Virus record (IMG/VR): IMGVR_UViG_3300042289_000044
Span: 1-39,692 of that record
DNA length: 39,692 bases
Reading direction: 5' to 3' (one strand)
Source of the DNA: a virus
The translations under genes and the position numbers were made by a program. Positions 27,136-34,613 of this stretch are shown here, one piece after another; the first letter of the stretch is position 1, and each line of letters begins with the position of its first letter. The notes beneath the pieces are model-generated. The model saw only the letters and a program-made list of their open reading frames with translations, was not told the origin of the DNA and ran no database searches.

Positions 27136-27999
27136 TTACGGTGTCCAGATGAATTGCGCCTGCCCCACCATCGGCAACAAGCCGCTTGTCTGGGTGGATA
27201 TGTTGTAGATGTAGTTGAGAAACGCGCCGTCGTAGATTCTGGGCAACGCTGCCTGCTCACGAAGGAAGTTTTTTTCAACGGTTGACGACAACTCGTTGGC
27301 GGACATCGTGAACAGCGGCTTGGCCAACAGCATCACGCCGAACCCGCCCACGCCTGCCGCAAGCTGCACAGACTGCACAGACCGCACGCCCCTGTCACCA
27401 TCGGCCAGCGGGAAGAACGGCCCTGCAGAGCCCCCGGAGGTGCTGATCATGTTGGGTCCAATGACACCAATGCCGCCCGAGGCTCTGTACGCTGTCGTAA
27501 TGGTCTTGGCAACGCCGTCTTGGTTGGTGTAGTTGATGGTGATGTTCGTGGCAGTGCTTGTTCCAGGCGTTTGCATCATCATCAGCATCCGCACACCCTC
27601 GCCGTCTGTGTATCGCGGCAAGGTCACATCGTTGGTCAAGTCTTGCTGGTCGGTGTTGTCCAGGTCGATGTACGGGTAAAACAGCAGGTAGTCCAAAAAA
27701 TACACCGAGGCCAGAAAGCCCCCGGTGCCGCCATGCGTCAACGACATGCTGAGCAGATACCGCTCCGTGCTGATGCCAGGGCCGACATAGATGCTGTTGT
27801 TGCGCTGGCCGATAAGTTGCGTGGCCTCCAGCGCCGCGCCTAGGTAGGCGTTGTAGGACGGCAGGCCGGTGCCGACGCTGAAATCACCAAACGGGTTGGT
27901 GCCGAAACCACCGTAAACCGATGTGCGAATGAAATGCTGGATGTGATGCCGCCCTTGCTCGACGGCAGCAGCCACCTCGGCAACGGACCTAAACGGCAT
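27136..27999 (-). CDS. Virion protein, paralog of the downstream gene (copy 1)
   Basis: A 287-residue protein. Conserved blocks against its neighbour are LPRYTDGEGVRMLMMMQTPG, GPFFPLADGDRGVRSVQSVQ, MLLAKPLFTM and LPRIYDGAFLNYIY. The N-terminus (VEQGRHHIQHFIRTS) is unique. The start ATG 27999 lies inside the end of the 48-codon zinc-finger-like ORF, so translation is probably coupled. No family name is recognised; tail or capsid-associated structural protein is inferred from context. Confidence 0.6.
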   Translation of the reverse strand: MPFRSVAEVAAAVEQGRHHIQHFIRTSVYGGFGTNPFGDFSVGTGLPSYNAYLGAALEATQLIGQRNNSIYVGPGISTERYLLSMSLTHGGTGGFLASVYFLDYLLFYPYIDLDNTDQQDLTNDVTLPRYTDGEGVRMLMMMQTPGTSTATNITINYTNQDGVAKTITTAYRASGGIGVIGPNMISTSGGSAGPFFPLADGDRGVRSVQSVQLAAGVGGFGVMLLAKPLFTMSANELSSTVEKNFLREQAALPRIYDGAFLNYIYNISTQTSGLLPMVGQAQFIWTP

Positions 28000-28135
28000 C
28001 AGGGTTCTCCAGCGGAGTCCACTCCACCTCGTCGGGTGACCACTCCACGCCCCCGTCGGGATGCTCCGAGCACGCCGACAACTCGGTGTCTGTCAGCGTC
28101 AGCAGCTCACGGCAGTGGGCGCAGCGGTACACCAC
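27989..28135 (-). CDS. 48-residue putative zinc-binding microprotein
   Basis: The GTG at 28135 begins one base after the upstream stop codon, and the frame ends 11 bases inside the next gene, so the ORF exactly spans the only gap here. The product has Cys5-x2-Cys8 (YRCAHCRELL) and Cys22-x2-His25 (SACSEHPDGG), a compact zinc-finger arrangement, followed by the acidic VEWSPDEVEWTPLENP. Tight coupling and the metal-ligand pattern argue that it is real. The function is unknown; small zinc ribbons in phage operons can be structural or regulatory. Confidence 0.55.
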   Translation of the reverse strand: MVYRCAHCRELLTLTDTELSACSEHPDGGVEWSPDEVEWTPLENPDAV

Positions 28136-28136
28136 A

Positions 28137-28577
28137 TCAGTCCACCGTGGCGGTCATGGCACCAGCGGCAAACTGCGGCTGAATGCCGTTGGAGATCGAC
28201 AGGCTGGCGTTGAGCGCACCTTTCAGCAGCAGATTTCCAGCACCAGTGGAGTCCGTGCCGATGCCGAAATGCGTGGCCGTGGCGGTGCCCGCCGTACATT
28301 GACCGAACTGCACCAGCGCGGTGTTGGCGATGGTGGAGGTTGTCCGCGTCCAACCGCCTGCCGTGCGGTTTACAGCCACGCGGGCGTAGCCGGTGTAGCT
28401 GATCTCGTTGGTGCTCTGGTTGCCCGCCTCGCCGGGGTCTGCGCTGTGCAGCGAGATGTAAAACGAACCCGCCGTGGCAGAGTTCTGCAAGCCAGCAGCG
28501 TCCCCGATGTTTGCCCAATCGACGTTGAGAAACAGGAGATCGAGGAGTGCCGCTTCGGCGGCGTTGGTCATGGACAT
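28137..28577 (-). CDS. Small structural/tail fibre-like protein
   Basis: A 146-residue beta-rich protein with FYISLHSADPGEAGNQSTNE and YTGYARVAVNRTAGGW at about residues 42-75. I recall this pattern from a family of small proteins in phage tail or fibre regions. The N-terminal helix (AAEALLDLLFLNVDW) precedes a compact beta domain ending GIQPQFAAGAMTATVD. It is encoded between another small beta protein and the zinc microprotein with very short spacers. The exact role is unknown. Confidence 0.6.
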   Translation of the reverse strand: MSMTNAAEAALLDLLFLNVDWANIGDAAGLQNSATAGSFYISLHSADPGEAGNQSTNEISYTGYARVAVNRTAGGWTRTTSTIANTALVQFGQCTAGTATATHFGIGTDSTGAGNLLLKGALNASLSISNGIQPQFAAGAMTATVD

Positions 28578-28586
28578 GGTATTTCC

Positions 28587-29009
28587 TTACGCGATACGAA
28601 TGATTGCGTTGGTTGCATCTGCAACAGGGAACTGGACGGTAAACGTACTACTAGAGGAGGACTTATCCTGCCCAAAGTCCAGCACCGCGACAGATTTATT
28701 TCCCTTGCTGTAGTTGTATATCAACGCTCCTCGGGCCGTGATGGTCGCAGAGGTAAATGAGATATTGTCAAACGTCACCCAAGCGGTAGTGCCAGAACTT
28801 GCCACTGTTACGCCTGTCAGCGTCCCGCCACCAGCAACGTATGACCCGCTTGCAGCCACTTCGTTGGTTGAAGAATAGACCGTGGTCGTAGCGCCTAGAT
28901 CCGCAGACGAGGTGTACAAGGCGAGTTTGAACGTGTCCGTACCAAAAACCTGGGTGCCCGTGAATAGCTCCGCTTTGAAGCTGGTGGTCATCGTTTGAAC
29001 AATCGCCAT
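28587..29009 (-). CDS. Small beta-rich phage structural protein
   Basis: A 140-residue protein: MAIVQTMTTSFKAELFTGTQ, then DTFKLALYTSSADLGATT and a Gly/Ser/Thr-rich beta body ending FPVADATNAIIRIA. Similar short proteins occur in tail regions of many phages, directly after adaptor genes. Its start directly abuts the adaptor gene's stop codon (29010). No motif indicates enzymatic activity; tail or fibre attachment is the most likely role. Confidence 0.6.
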   Translation of the reverse strand: MAIVQTMTTSFKAELFTGTQVFGTDTFKLALYTSSADLGATTTVYSSTNEVAASGSYVAGGGTLTGVTVASSGTTAWVTFDNISFTSATITARGALIYNYSKGNKSVAVLDFGQDKSSSSSTFTVQFPVADATNAIIRIA

Positions 29010-29660
29010 TTAGATCACCTGTGTCCGTACCTGCCCACTGCGGTATGCGTCCTGGCGATTTTTCCCATCACCCAGGTTCTTCAGCAGCGTCAATGACTGC
29101 ACGTACTGCTTGTCCATCTCGGCCACGATGTCAGGCTCTTGCTTCATGAACCGAGCAGCTTCGACCATGACTGCATTGAACAGCACGCTGTCAAAATTGT
29201 CGCTCAGCCATGTGTTGGTCGCCGTGACAATGCTTTCCGGGTAGTAGAAGTAGTGAAGCTCCGCCGTCAAATTTGCGCTTGGTGTAGGACCAAGAATCAA
29301 CGTCAACTCATCAGGGTTGGATGAATCAGGGCCGAACAACGCGTAGTACTTTGGAGTTCCGGTCGTGCTGGGGTTCGGAAACGCCGAGCGGATGAAGTTC
29401 ACATCCTTGTTCAGCAAGTACTCGTAATTCCCAGAACCATCAATGACCGCAAGGCTGAAGACCGATAGAAAGTCAACCGGAGCCGCAAGATACTGATTCC
29501 CGCTGGTCAACGTGCCCGTGACGTTCTTCCGAAGCGCAGGAAGTTGAACAGCGTTGTAGATGCGCTGCTCAGCCAACTCCGTCATCGTGGCGAAGTCTGC
29601 CGCTGAGAACGTATTTTCGGTGTAGTCGGAGACAGCAGCTTGAAGTTCTGTGTAATTCAT
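29010..29660 (-). CDS. Phage adaptor protein (SU10-adaptor-like)
   Basis: A 216-residue protein. An N-terminal helical part (MNYTELQAAVSDYTENTFSA, AEQRIYNAVQLPALRKN) is followed by a beta part (ASGNQYLAAPVDFLSVFSLA-type strands) and a C-terminal helix (FNAVMVEAARFMKQEPDIVA). This matches head-tail adaptor proteins that sit between portal and tail in short-tailed phages such as SU10. It would seal the portal and receive the nozzle. The 5' end has been disturbed: the homing endonuclease lies directly upstream and begins with a synonymous copy of the same first six codons. Confidence 0.75.
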   Translation of the reverse strand: MNYTELQAAVSDYTENTFSAADFATMTELAEQRIYNAVQLPALRKNVTGTLTSGNQYLAAPVDFLSVFSLAVIDGSGNYEYLLNKDVNFIRSAFPNPSTTGTPKYYALFGPDSSNPDELTLILGPTPSANLTAELHYFYYPESIVTATNTWLSDNFDSVLFNAVMVEAARFMKQEPDIVAEMDKQYVQSLTLLKNLGDGKNRQDAYRSGQVRTQVI

Positions 29661-29672
29661 TTACGCCACCGG
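29643..29672 (-). repeat. Degenerate direct repeat, copy B (adaptor start)
   Basis: Read on the minus strand, CCGGTGGCGTAAATGAATTA and the following CACAGAACTT spans the end of the endonuclease gene and the start of the adaptor gene. It matches copy A at 30220-30251 apart from a 3-base gap and mostly synonymous differences. Confidence 0.7.
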
Positions 29673-30236
29673 CTGCTTAAAACGCCCACGTACACCTTGA
29701 CGTTTGTTGTTTTCTGCCAACCATCGCCAAAACGTGTCGTATGAAACACCAATCTGCTTAGCCGCTTTATACCTTGGTACGCCCGTCAAAACAAGCTGCC
29801 ACGCTTTTTCGCAAAGCGGATCGTACTTATTTTTTCTGGCGTTGCTCCAGCGTTTTTTAGCCCCAGCGCTTAAATTTTGTAGTGCCAATTCAGTGTGCTT
29901 TTTGTTTGTCATGGCCCCAGGCATTGGGAGACATGAATCCTTTAACAGGTTGTAGTGCCCCATCGCTTTAATAGCGATGTCTTCATACATAGCGCGTTGC
30001 CCTACACTACACACCAACAAAGGCCTATAAACAAACACAGCCTCTTTGTGCTTATTCCAAGCCTGCTGCAAAAAAGGCGACGTGTGCTTATTTGCGCGCA
30101 ACGAATTTCTATGCGTGTTCCAACGTCTGCGTGGCTCAACAGTTGAGCCTACATACGAGTGCCCATTGGCAACATTTTCAATCTTGTAAATCAAGACTGA
30201 ATTTGTCAGCATGCGGGGCAACTCGGTGTAGTTCAT
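29661..30236 (-). CDS. GIY-YIG homing endonuclease (free-standing)
   Basis: A 191-residue nuclease. The GIY-YIG core is visible as LIYKIEN (15-21), SYVGST (27-32), Arg36-Arg38 with His42, and the likely catalytic Glu85 (MYEDIAIK). A NUMOD-type segment follows (LALQNLSAGAKKRW), then a helix-turn-helix-like end (GVPRYKAAKQIGVSYDTFWR) for DNA recognition. Such enzymes cut alleles lacking the insert and spread by repair. The gene is more AT-rich than its neighbours. Its first codons, MNYTEL, copy the start of the adaptor gene, so the native start may instead be Met9 (30212). Confidence 0.85.
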   Translation of the reverse strand: MNYTELPRMLTNSVLIYKIENVANGHSYVGSTVEPRRRWNTHRNSLRANKHTSPFLQQAWNKHKEAVFVYRPLLVCSVGQRAMYEDIAIKAMGHYNLLKDSCLPMPGAMTNKKHTELALQNLSAGAKKRWSNARKNKYDPLCEKAWQLVLTGVPRYKAAKQIGVSYDTFWRWLAENNKRQGVRGRFKQPVA

Positions 30237-30251
30237 GGTTTACGCCATCGG
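30220..30251 (-). repeat. Degenerate direct repeat, copy A (endonuclease start)
   Basis: Read on the minus strand, CCGATGGCGTAAACCATGAA and the following CTACACCGAGTT spans the end of the 63-residue basic protein gene and the start of the endonuclease. It is the partner of copy B at 29643-29672 and marks the likely insertion junction. Confidence 0.7.
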
Positions 30252-30431
30252 ACCGCGAGACATGAAGCCCCGCGTAGCAGCACCGGACCCACGCTGCTTG
30301 ACCCCCGTGGTCTTCGGCCCCGGAGCGGGATGCTTGGAGATGTTGCCCAGCACCATGCACAGATCCCGAGGGTTCTCAGCCTCTTGCGGGTATGCCTGCT
30401 TGGCCGGAGGAAGTTTTGTGATCTTGCCCAT
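30240..30431 (-). CDS. Small basic phage protein
   Basis: 63 residues, basic and Pro/Gly-rich: MGKITKLPPAKQAYPQEAEN, DLCMVLGNISKHPAPGPKTT, ending ATRGFMSRGPMA. It starts 3 bases after the stop of the preceding tiny gene. The sequence looks protein-like and is similar in style to other short Lys/Gly-rich ORFs of this operon. No function is known to me; a virion-bound or nucleic-acid-binding peptide is possible. Confidence 0.6.
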   Translation of the reverse strand: MGKITKLPPAKQAYPQEAENPRDLCMVLGNISKHPAPGPKTTGVKQRGSGAATRGFMSRGPMA

Positions 30432-30434
30432 GTT

Positions 30435-30599
30435 TCACCCCGTCTTCTGGTTCATGGCACGGGCCATGTTCTTGCCCATTTTCAGGCGATCCTCAGTAGT
30501 GGGACCGCCCTTCTTGAAGGCTTTCCCGCCCTTGGCGAGCTTGGTCATCGGCTTGCCGGGGTGCATCGCACGTTCGTGCTTGTGAACATCTTTCATCAT
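30435..30599 (-). CDS. Tiny Lys/Gly-rich protein
   Basis: 54 residues with a strong ribosome site (AAGGAG) before a double ATG at 30599/30596; spacing favours the second ATG. The product contains HPGKPMTKLAKGGKAFKKGG and DRLKMGKNMARAMNQKTG, with the A-K-G-G motif found in several small genes at 33.7-35.1 kb. It is very basic, so binding to DNA, RNA or an acidic virion surface is plausible, but the function is unknown. Confidence 0.6.
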   Translation of the reverse strand: MMKDVHKHERAMHPGKPMTKLAKGGKAFKKGGPTTEDRLKMGKNMARAMNQKTG

Positions 30600-30605
30600 C
30601 GCTCC

Positions 30606-30998
30606 TTAGGAAACGGATACTGTGACTGTACCTACTAAACCCCTTGGTGCCAAGGCATTTGGCGTCAAGGCGGCATCAAAACTTCTGGACCCACCCACCG
30701 GGTTCCAGCCCCACTCAATCACCCGGCTACCCCCGCCGAACGAGCCCGTAGCAGTCACACCAGACGAGTACCAAGTGTTTGTGTCTGGACGGGGATCTCG
30801 GATGGCCTGGGGATCACTTACCGGGAAACTGCCTAGCAATAGTTGTGGTTGATCTGGGGTCCAGCATTGAGGACACGCTTTGATCTGTGTTTGCTTGGTT
30901 TTGACTACGAGATTCTTGAGCTTTTTGAGGTCAAAACGAAACCCGCAGACATCGCAGTAGCCGAATGCCTTTGCGCCGTTTGCAAAGCGATTGCTCAT
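30606..30998 (-). CDS. Zinc-ribbon phage protein
   Basis: A 130-residue protein. CDVCGFRFDLKKLKNLVV and CPQCWTPDQPQLLLGSFPV form a CxxC...CxxC zinc ribbon at about residues 15-46. Next comes DPQAIRDPRPDTNTW and a Gly/Ser-rich C-terminus. This domain order is common in small phage proteins located next to adaptor genes. The start overlaps the adaptor-like gene by 4 bases (ATGA). It may be a neck component or assembly factor; direct evidence is lacking. Confidence 0.7.
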   Translation of the reverse strand: MSNRFANGAKAFGYCDVCGFRFDLKKLKNLVVKTKQTQIKACPQCWTPDQPQLLLGSFPVSDPQAIRDPRPDTNTWYSSGVTATGSFGGGSRVIEWGWNPVGGSRSFDAALTPNALAPRGLVGTVTVSVS

Positions 30999-31696
30999 GA
31001 TATGAACATTTGCCTTGGCACAAATCTTACAGCACTGCGGTCTCTATCTTCGGAACTGGCAAGATCCCAGGCTTCATCGTACTGCGCCTTCAGCACCTGC
31101 ATACGCTCCATCGCACCTGGGATCTTCATGGACAGGTAATACGCCAGCCCGGCCACCAGAGCGTTGAGGAAACGGAAGGGAATGTCCTGCGTGTTGGTGC
31201 CGCCTGCTCCAGCGTCTGCAATGCGTCTGAGCCGCCAGTAGATCAGCGTGTAGGTCTGAGAGTTGTCGGGTGTGGGCCACACCGTGAACTGCGGCGCTAC
31301 TGCTTGCCTGTTGATCCAAATCTGGATCGGTCTTGCCTGCTGCAACTTGTTCGGGATGGATGAGTAGGTAGAAACACTGATGCGCGTGATGGTCAGGTCC
31401 GTCTGCGTGGAGACATTTCCTGCGCCCGTGCGAATCACATGCTCAATCAGATCCACCGTATCGGCGGGCAGCGTGTAGGTATTGATACCAGCGGTCAGGA
31501 TCTGTGAGCCTTGCTCAATGGTCCACATATTGATGCCCCGGTTTGCCCAGTCTGCGAACAGCAGGTTCAGGGACCGACGAGCGGTCTTCAGGTCGTAGCC
31601 CGTGCGAAGCTCAGCACCACAACGCTCAAAGGCCTCCTCAACCGCCTCGCTGAGGTCAAGGTTAAATGACGGCCCTGTCTGGTTGATGACTGTCAT
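30995..31696 (-). CDS. Tail tubular protein A/gp4-like adaptor protein
   Basis: A 233-residue protein. A helical N-terminal half (DLSEAVEEAFERCGAELRTG, RRSLNLLFADWANRGINMWT) is followed by a beta segment (GINTYTLPADTVDLIEHVIR) and a helix-rich end (FLNALVAGLAYYLSMKIPGA). This is the pattern of short-tailed phage neck adaptors (P22 gp4, T7 gp11) that bind the portal. With the SU10-like adaptor at 29.0 kb the phage has two candidate neck rings. It starts 9 bases upstream of the tailspike gene's end and is coupled downstream to the zinc-ribbon gene. Confidence 0.75.
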   Translation of the reverse strand: MTVINQTGPSFNLDLSEAVEEAFERCGAELRTGYDLKTARRSLNLLFADWANRGINMWTIEQGSQILTAGINTYTLPADTVDLIEHVIRTGAGNVSTQTDLTITRISVSTYSSIPNKLQQARPIQIWINRQAVAPQFTVWPTPDNSQTYTLIYWRLRRIADAGAGGTNTQDIPFRFLNALVAGLAYYLSMKIPGAMERMQVLKAQYDEAWDLASSEDRDRSAVRFVPRQMFIS

Positions 31697-31704
31697 GTCA
31701 AGCC

Positions 31705-33729
31705 TTACAAGCTACCAAAAGACAATAAGAACCACGCAGTGCCGTTATATTGAACAGCGCATGTTTGCCCAGCAGCAAGCGTTTTAAGCCCGCCAACGCT
31801 GAGCGTAGATGCGCCTGTAGCCGCAGCAGTTCTGACGACAGTAAACGTAGCGCCAGCAAAAGCGTTTGTTGACGACAGCGTGACTGTACGGTTCGTGGTC
31901 AAAGGCGTGTTGAACACCTGTGTCGGTGCGTCAACACCGTTTACTACGGTAACAGAGGCATCGCCGCGATCTGCGCTAACCAGTTGGTAGGTGGCACTAA
32001 AGGTGTTGTCGAAGACTCGATAAATGCCTGTGGCAGGCAGATCGATGTTTGTGTTACACCCACGAAAATCGTTACCGCTAATCTCGACGTCTGTAGCAAC
32101 AGCAGAATTGGCACGAATTCCAGAGTCTGCGTTTACAATACTGTTGTTGATGATGTTTATATTTTGTGAGCCAGCGGCTGTTTCAAATCGGATACCGTTT
32201 ACTGACGTTACAGCACTATTGTGTGATATTGTGTTACCTGAGCAGATAGCATTCTTAACTATTGCACTAAAATTGTAAGTACCGATATTTATGCCGCCTG
32301 AGTTTGGTCCTGTAATGCCAATTAAATCAATGGTGTTGTTACTGATAACTAACCCATCAAAAGTTCCGTCATAACCAACTTGAATGGCGTACATCTCGCT
32401 ACCGCCGTTAACACGCACGGAGTTGTTTGTAACGGTATAGTTTTTACCCGACGAAGCTACAGAATCAGCACTTACAACAATTCGGCCATCGTCCAGTATA
32501 TTGCCACTGATAGTCCAATAATTTCCAATAGCCTCGATACCTTGCCGCCAACTACCTGACCCGCTGCGCCTCCAAGTGTTTCCAGTGATAGATGCGTAAT
32601 CCATCCAACCGGATATACCGGACGCGCCTAGGGTGGTCTTGTTGTTAGCGTCAAAGATGTTGTTGCTGATGACTACGTTTTTGATACGGAACTCGTTGGT
32701 CCCGCCAGCGCCGCCGTTTGCTACCGCCTCAATAGCAAACAAATCACTGTTTGTGTTTTGGAAATAGCAAGAGTCTACGATCAATCCGCCATTAACTGCG
32801 GGGGAGAAGTAGTTAATGGCAATGGCATCGTAAGTCCAGTCAGTGAAATAACATCCTTGGAATTTGATGTCCTCAGTATTCCATAGCTGGACATTGGAAT
32901 TGTTTGGTGCAAGATTGGTTTGGAAACGACAATCCGTAAACGACACATTCTTTACTGGCAACCAACCCGTAAACGCCGCCAAAAACACGTTGTCGTCGTA
33001 GCTGTTAAAAAACCAAACATCATTGAATTTAATGTTGGTTGCGCCGTCGCGCATATAAACACACCACGTACTGTTGGAGGATTGCGCAGCGCTGTTTCCA
33101 TCAAATTTTAACTGAGCAAAAGAAATATTTGCACATTGTACTAATGACAAAATTGCAGCAGAAGGCGACCCAGTAGCAGCCCCAACAAGCTTTAGTATAG
33201 AACCCGCGCCATCACCGTACACAAATATATTGTTGTAGGAACTGTTAAGAGTAAGGGGATTTGTCAGGTACGTACCTGCCGGGAAATATAGCGCTTTACC
33301 ATTAGCTGCCGCAAATGCGTTTGTAAGCGCAGTGGTGTCGTTCGTCACCCCGTCTCCGGTGGCCCCAAAGTCTTTGACGCTTACGACATCGCGCAATTTA
33401 GCCTGGACGGTGCGGGTTACAGCGCCTGTGCCTGCGGGGAGGAAATCAATATCCCCAGACGCGCCAGCGTCTGAAGGATCAAAAATAATCACGCCTGGGC
33501 GGCTGTCTGAGGCGTATCCAGTCGCTGTGATGGTCAGGCTGTACGTGCCATTAGCCGCGTAGAAGCCGTACTCGCCGTCAAAGTTTGTCGTGACAGGGTT
33601 TGGAGTTGTGGTCACTCCGTTGTCAGAGTACAGCGTTGCCAGCCCACCACCAGAGGCGTACACATACACCAGCGCACCGGGGATAGCGTTGCCGCTGCGG
33701 TCCTGTACTACGTCAAAAAAGCGTTGCAT
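31705..33729 (-). CDS. Tailspike/fibre with pectate-lyase-like beta-helix
   Basis: A 674-residue protein. Residues 1-75 are a small beta domain (QDRSGNAIPGALVYVYASGG, NFDGEYGFYAANGTYSLTIT). The linker at about 108-130 (TVQAKLRDVVSVKDFGATGD, GVTNDTTALTNAFAAANGK) is the classic entry to a pectate-lyase-like parallel beta-helix, with long runs of Asn/Ser/Ile turns (ISNNIFD, ITGNTWRR, ISGNILDDG). The last ~100 residues (about 570-674) form a separate beta domain ending AWFLLSFGSL. Such spikes bind and often cleave surface polysaccharide; candidate acidic catalytic residues cannot be fixed from sequence alone. The beta-helix is AT-rich compared with neighbouring genes. Confidence 0.8.
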   Translation of the reverse strand: MQRFFDVVQDRSGNAIPGALVYVYASGGGLATLYSDNGVTTTPNPVTTNFDGEYGFYAANGTYSLTITATGYASDSRPGVIIFDPSDAGASGDIDFLPAGTGAVTRTVQAKLRDVVSVKDFGATGDGVTNDTTALTNAFAAANGKALYFPAGTYLTNPLTLNSSYNNIFVYGDGAGSILKLVGAATGSPSAAILSLVQCANISFAQLKFDGNSAAQSSNSTWCVYMRDGATNIKFNDVWFFNSYDDNVFLAAFTGWLPVKNVSFTDCRFQTNLAPNNSNVQLWNTEDIKFQGCYFTDWTYDAIAINYFSPAVNGGLIVDSCYFQNTNSDLFAIEAVANGGAGGTNEFRIKNVVISNNIFDANNKTTLGASGISGWMDYASITGNTWRRSGSGSWRQGIEAIGNYWTISGNILDDGRIVVSADSVASSGKNYTVTNNSVRVNGGSEMYAIQVGYDGTFDGLVISNNTIDLIGITGPNSGGINIGTYNFSAIVKNAICSGNTISHNSAVTSVNGIRFETAAGSQNINIINNSIVNADSGIRANSAVATDVEISGNDFRGCNTNIDLPATGIYRVFDNTFSATYQLVSADRGDASVTVVNGVDAPTQVFNTPLTTNRTVTLSSTNAFAGATFTVVRTAAATGASTLSVGGLKTLAAGQTCAVQYNGTAWFLLSFGSL

Positions 33730-33732
33730 GGC

Positions 33733-33999
33733 TTACTTTGCTGTTAGCGCAGAGCGCTTGAAGGCTTTGGCAGTAGGAGCGCCGGGAGAACCCGGCTTGC
33801 GCATGGTTTCACCCGATCCAGCGGCAATCCGCTTGCGCTTGGCGTTGATATTGGCATAGAGCCCACCGCCCTCGGCGTACTCGGTAAAGTCGGTGTTGTC
33901 CCTGCGGGCATGGCGTTTCCCGCCCTGAAGGAAGTCGGTGTTGTCACGGCGCTTCTTCAGTTCAGGTCGAATGTCACCCATGCCCCTGCTTTGGCGCAT
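33733..33999 (-). CDS. Small basic phage protein (GLYANINAKRKRIAAGSGE type)
   Basis: 88 residues from ATG 33999, four bases after the upstream stop region (TGAGATG); a longer frame upstream lies inside the neighbouring gene. The core GLYANINAKRKRIAAGSGE followed by TMRKPGSPGAPTAKAFKRSA is a pattern I recognise from many phages as a conserved, uncharacterised small protein. It also has EYAEGGGL, an A-x-G-G motif. Very basic; possible nucleic-acid or capsid binding. ATG 33981 is an alternative start. Confidence 0.7.
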   Translation of the reverse strand: MRQSRGMGDIRPELKKRRDNTDFLQGGKRHARRDNTDFTEYAEGGGLYANINAKRKRIAAGSGETMRKPGSPGAPTAKAFKRSALTAK

Positions 34000-34000
34000 C

Positions 34001-34291
34001 TCACACCACCTTGCACTTGCGAAGGCCGCGCTGTTCGCAGCCGCTACCCTTGACAGAGCCGCCTTTGGCGTAGCCCGCTTCGTTGTATGCCTCACCTTCG
34101 CGGGCAGCGGCAGGAACCTTTTCACGAAGCTCCTTGGCCCTACGAATATCATCACGCGAAGACTTTGCCATTGTTGGCATCATGCGAGACAGCATTGAGT
34201 TTTCACCCTCAATGCCTTGTTGCATCAACTTACGAGCGGCGCTAAGTTTTGAGAACTCTCTTGAAGTGGGAGTACGGTAGTTTTGAGGCAT
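34001..34291 (-). CDS. Small basic phage protein (AKGGSVKGSGCEQRG type)
   Basis: 96 residues. A helical N-terminus (REFSKLSAARKLMQQGIEGE, RRAKELREKVPAAAREGEAY) leads to GYAKGGSVKGSGCEQRGLRK and a short end, CKVV. This C-terminal block is shared by small proteins in many phages and is of unknown function. A strong AAGGAGGGG ribosome site precedes ATG 34291. It lies within a run of similarly basic small genes transcribed together. Confidence 0.7.
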   Translation of the reverse strand: MPQNYRTPTSREFSKLSAARKLMQQGIEGENSMLSRMMPTMAKSSRDDIRRAKELREKVPAAAREGEAYNEAGYAKGGSVKGSGCEQRGLRKCKVV

Positions 34292-34300
34292 AGCCCCTCC

Positions 34301-34612
34301 TTAGCACTTTCCGCCGCCCATCATCTTCACAATTTTGCCCTTGGTCTTGCCTTTGGACTCGATGCCGCCGCCTTTGGCGTAGCCCTTGGCTTCCTTCATC
34401 TCGTGCTTGAGCATCGACTTCGGAGCGCCCTTCTTCTTCATGAAGGCCACTTCCTTCTTCATCATTTCCTTGGACTCTTTCATACTGCCTCCTTCGGCAT
34501 GTGCTTTGGGACCAACAAACTTCTCGGCAACACTACGGGGGATGCCTGTGCCCTTGGGATCTTTCAGTGCCGCGTACATCAAACGCCGCTGAGCTTCGGA
34601 CTGTACAGGCAC
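34301..34612 (-). CDS. Small basic two-part phage protein (SEAQRR plus AKGG)
   Basis: 103 residues from GTG 34612, one base after the preceding stop (TGAAGTG); the ATG further upstream at 34654 would overlap the previous gene. The first half, VQSEAQRRLMYAALKDPKG with SVAEKFVG, matches a small phage protein type found alone elsewhere. The second half (MKKEVAFMKKKGAPKSMLKH, KGYAKGGGIESKGKTKGKIV) matches another. The product may be a fusion of two short families. Lys-rich and probably nucleic-acid or capsid-binding; no enzymatic motif. Confidence 0.65.
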   Translation of the reverse strand: MPVQSEAQRRLMYAALKDPKGTGIPRSVAEKFVGPKAHAEGGSMKESKEMMKKEVAFMKKKGAPKSMLKHEMKEAKGYAKGGGIESKGKTKGKIVKMMGGGKC

Positions 34613-34613
34613 T

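Noticed and set aside
33733-34155. A longer form of the small basic gene starting at 34155
   Set aside because: The extra 52 codons overlap the neighbouring gene that has its own strong ribosome site; the conserved protein core starts near 33999.
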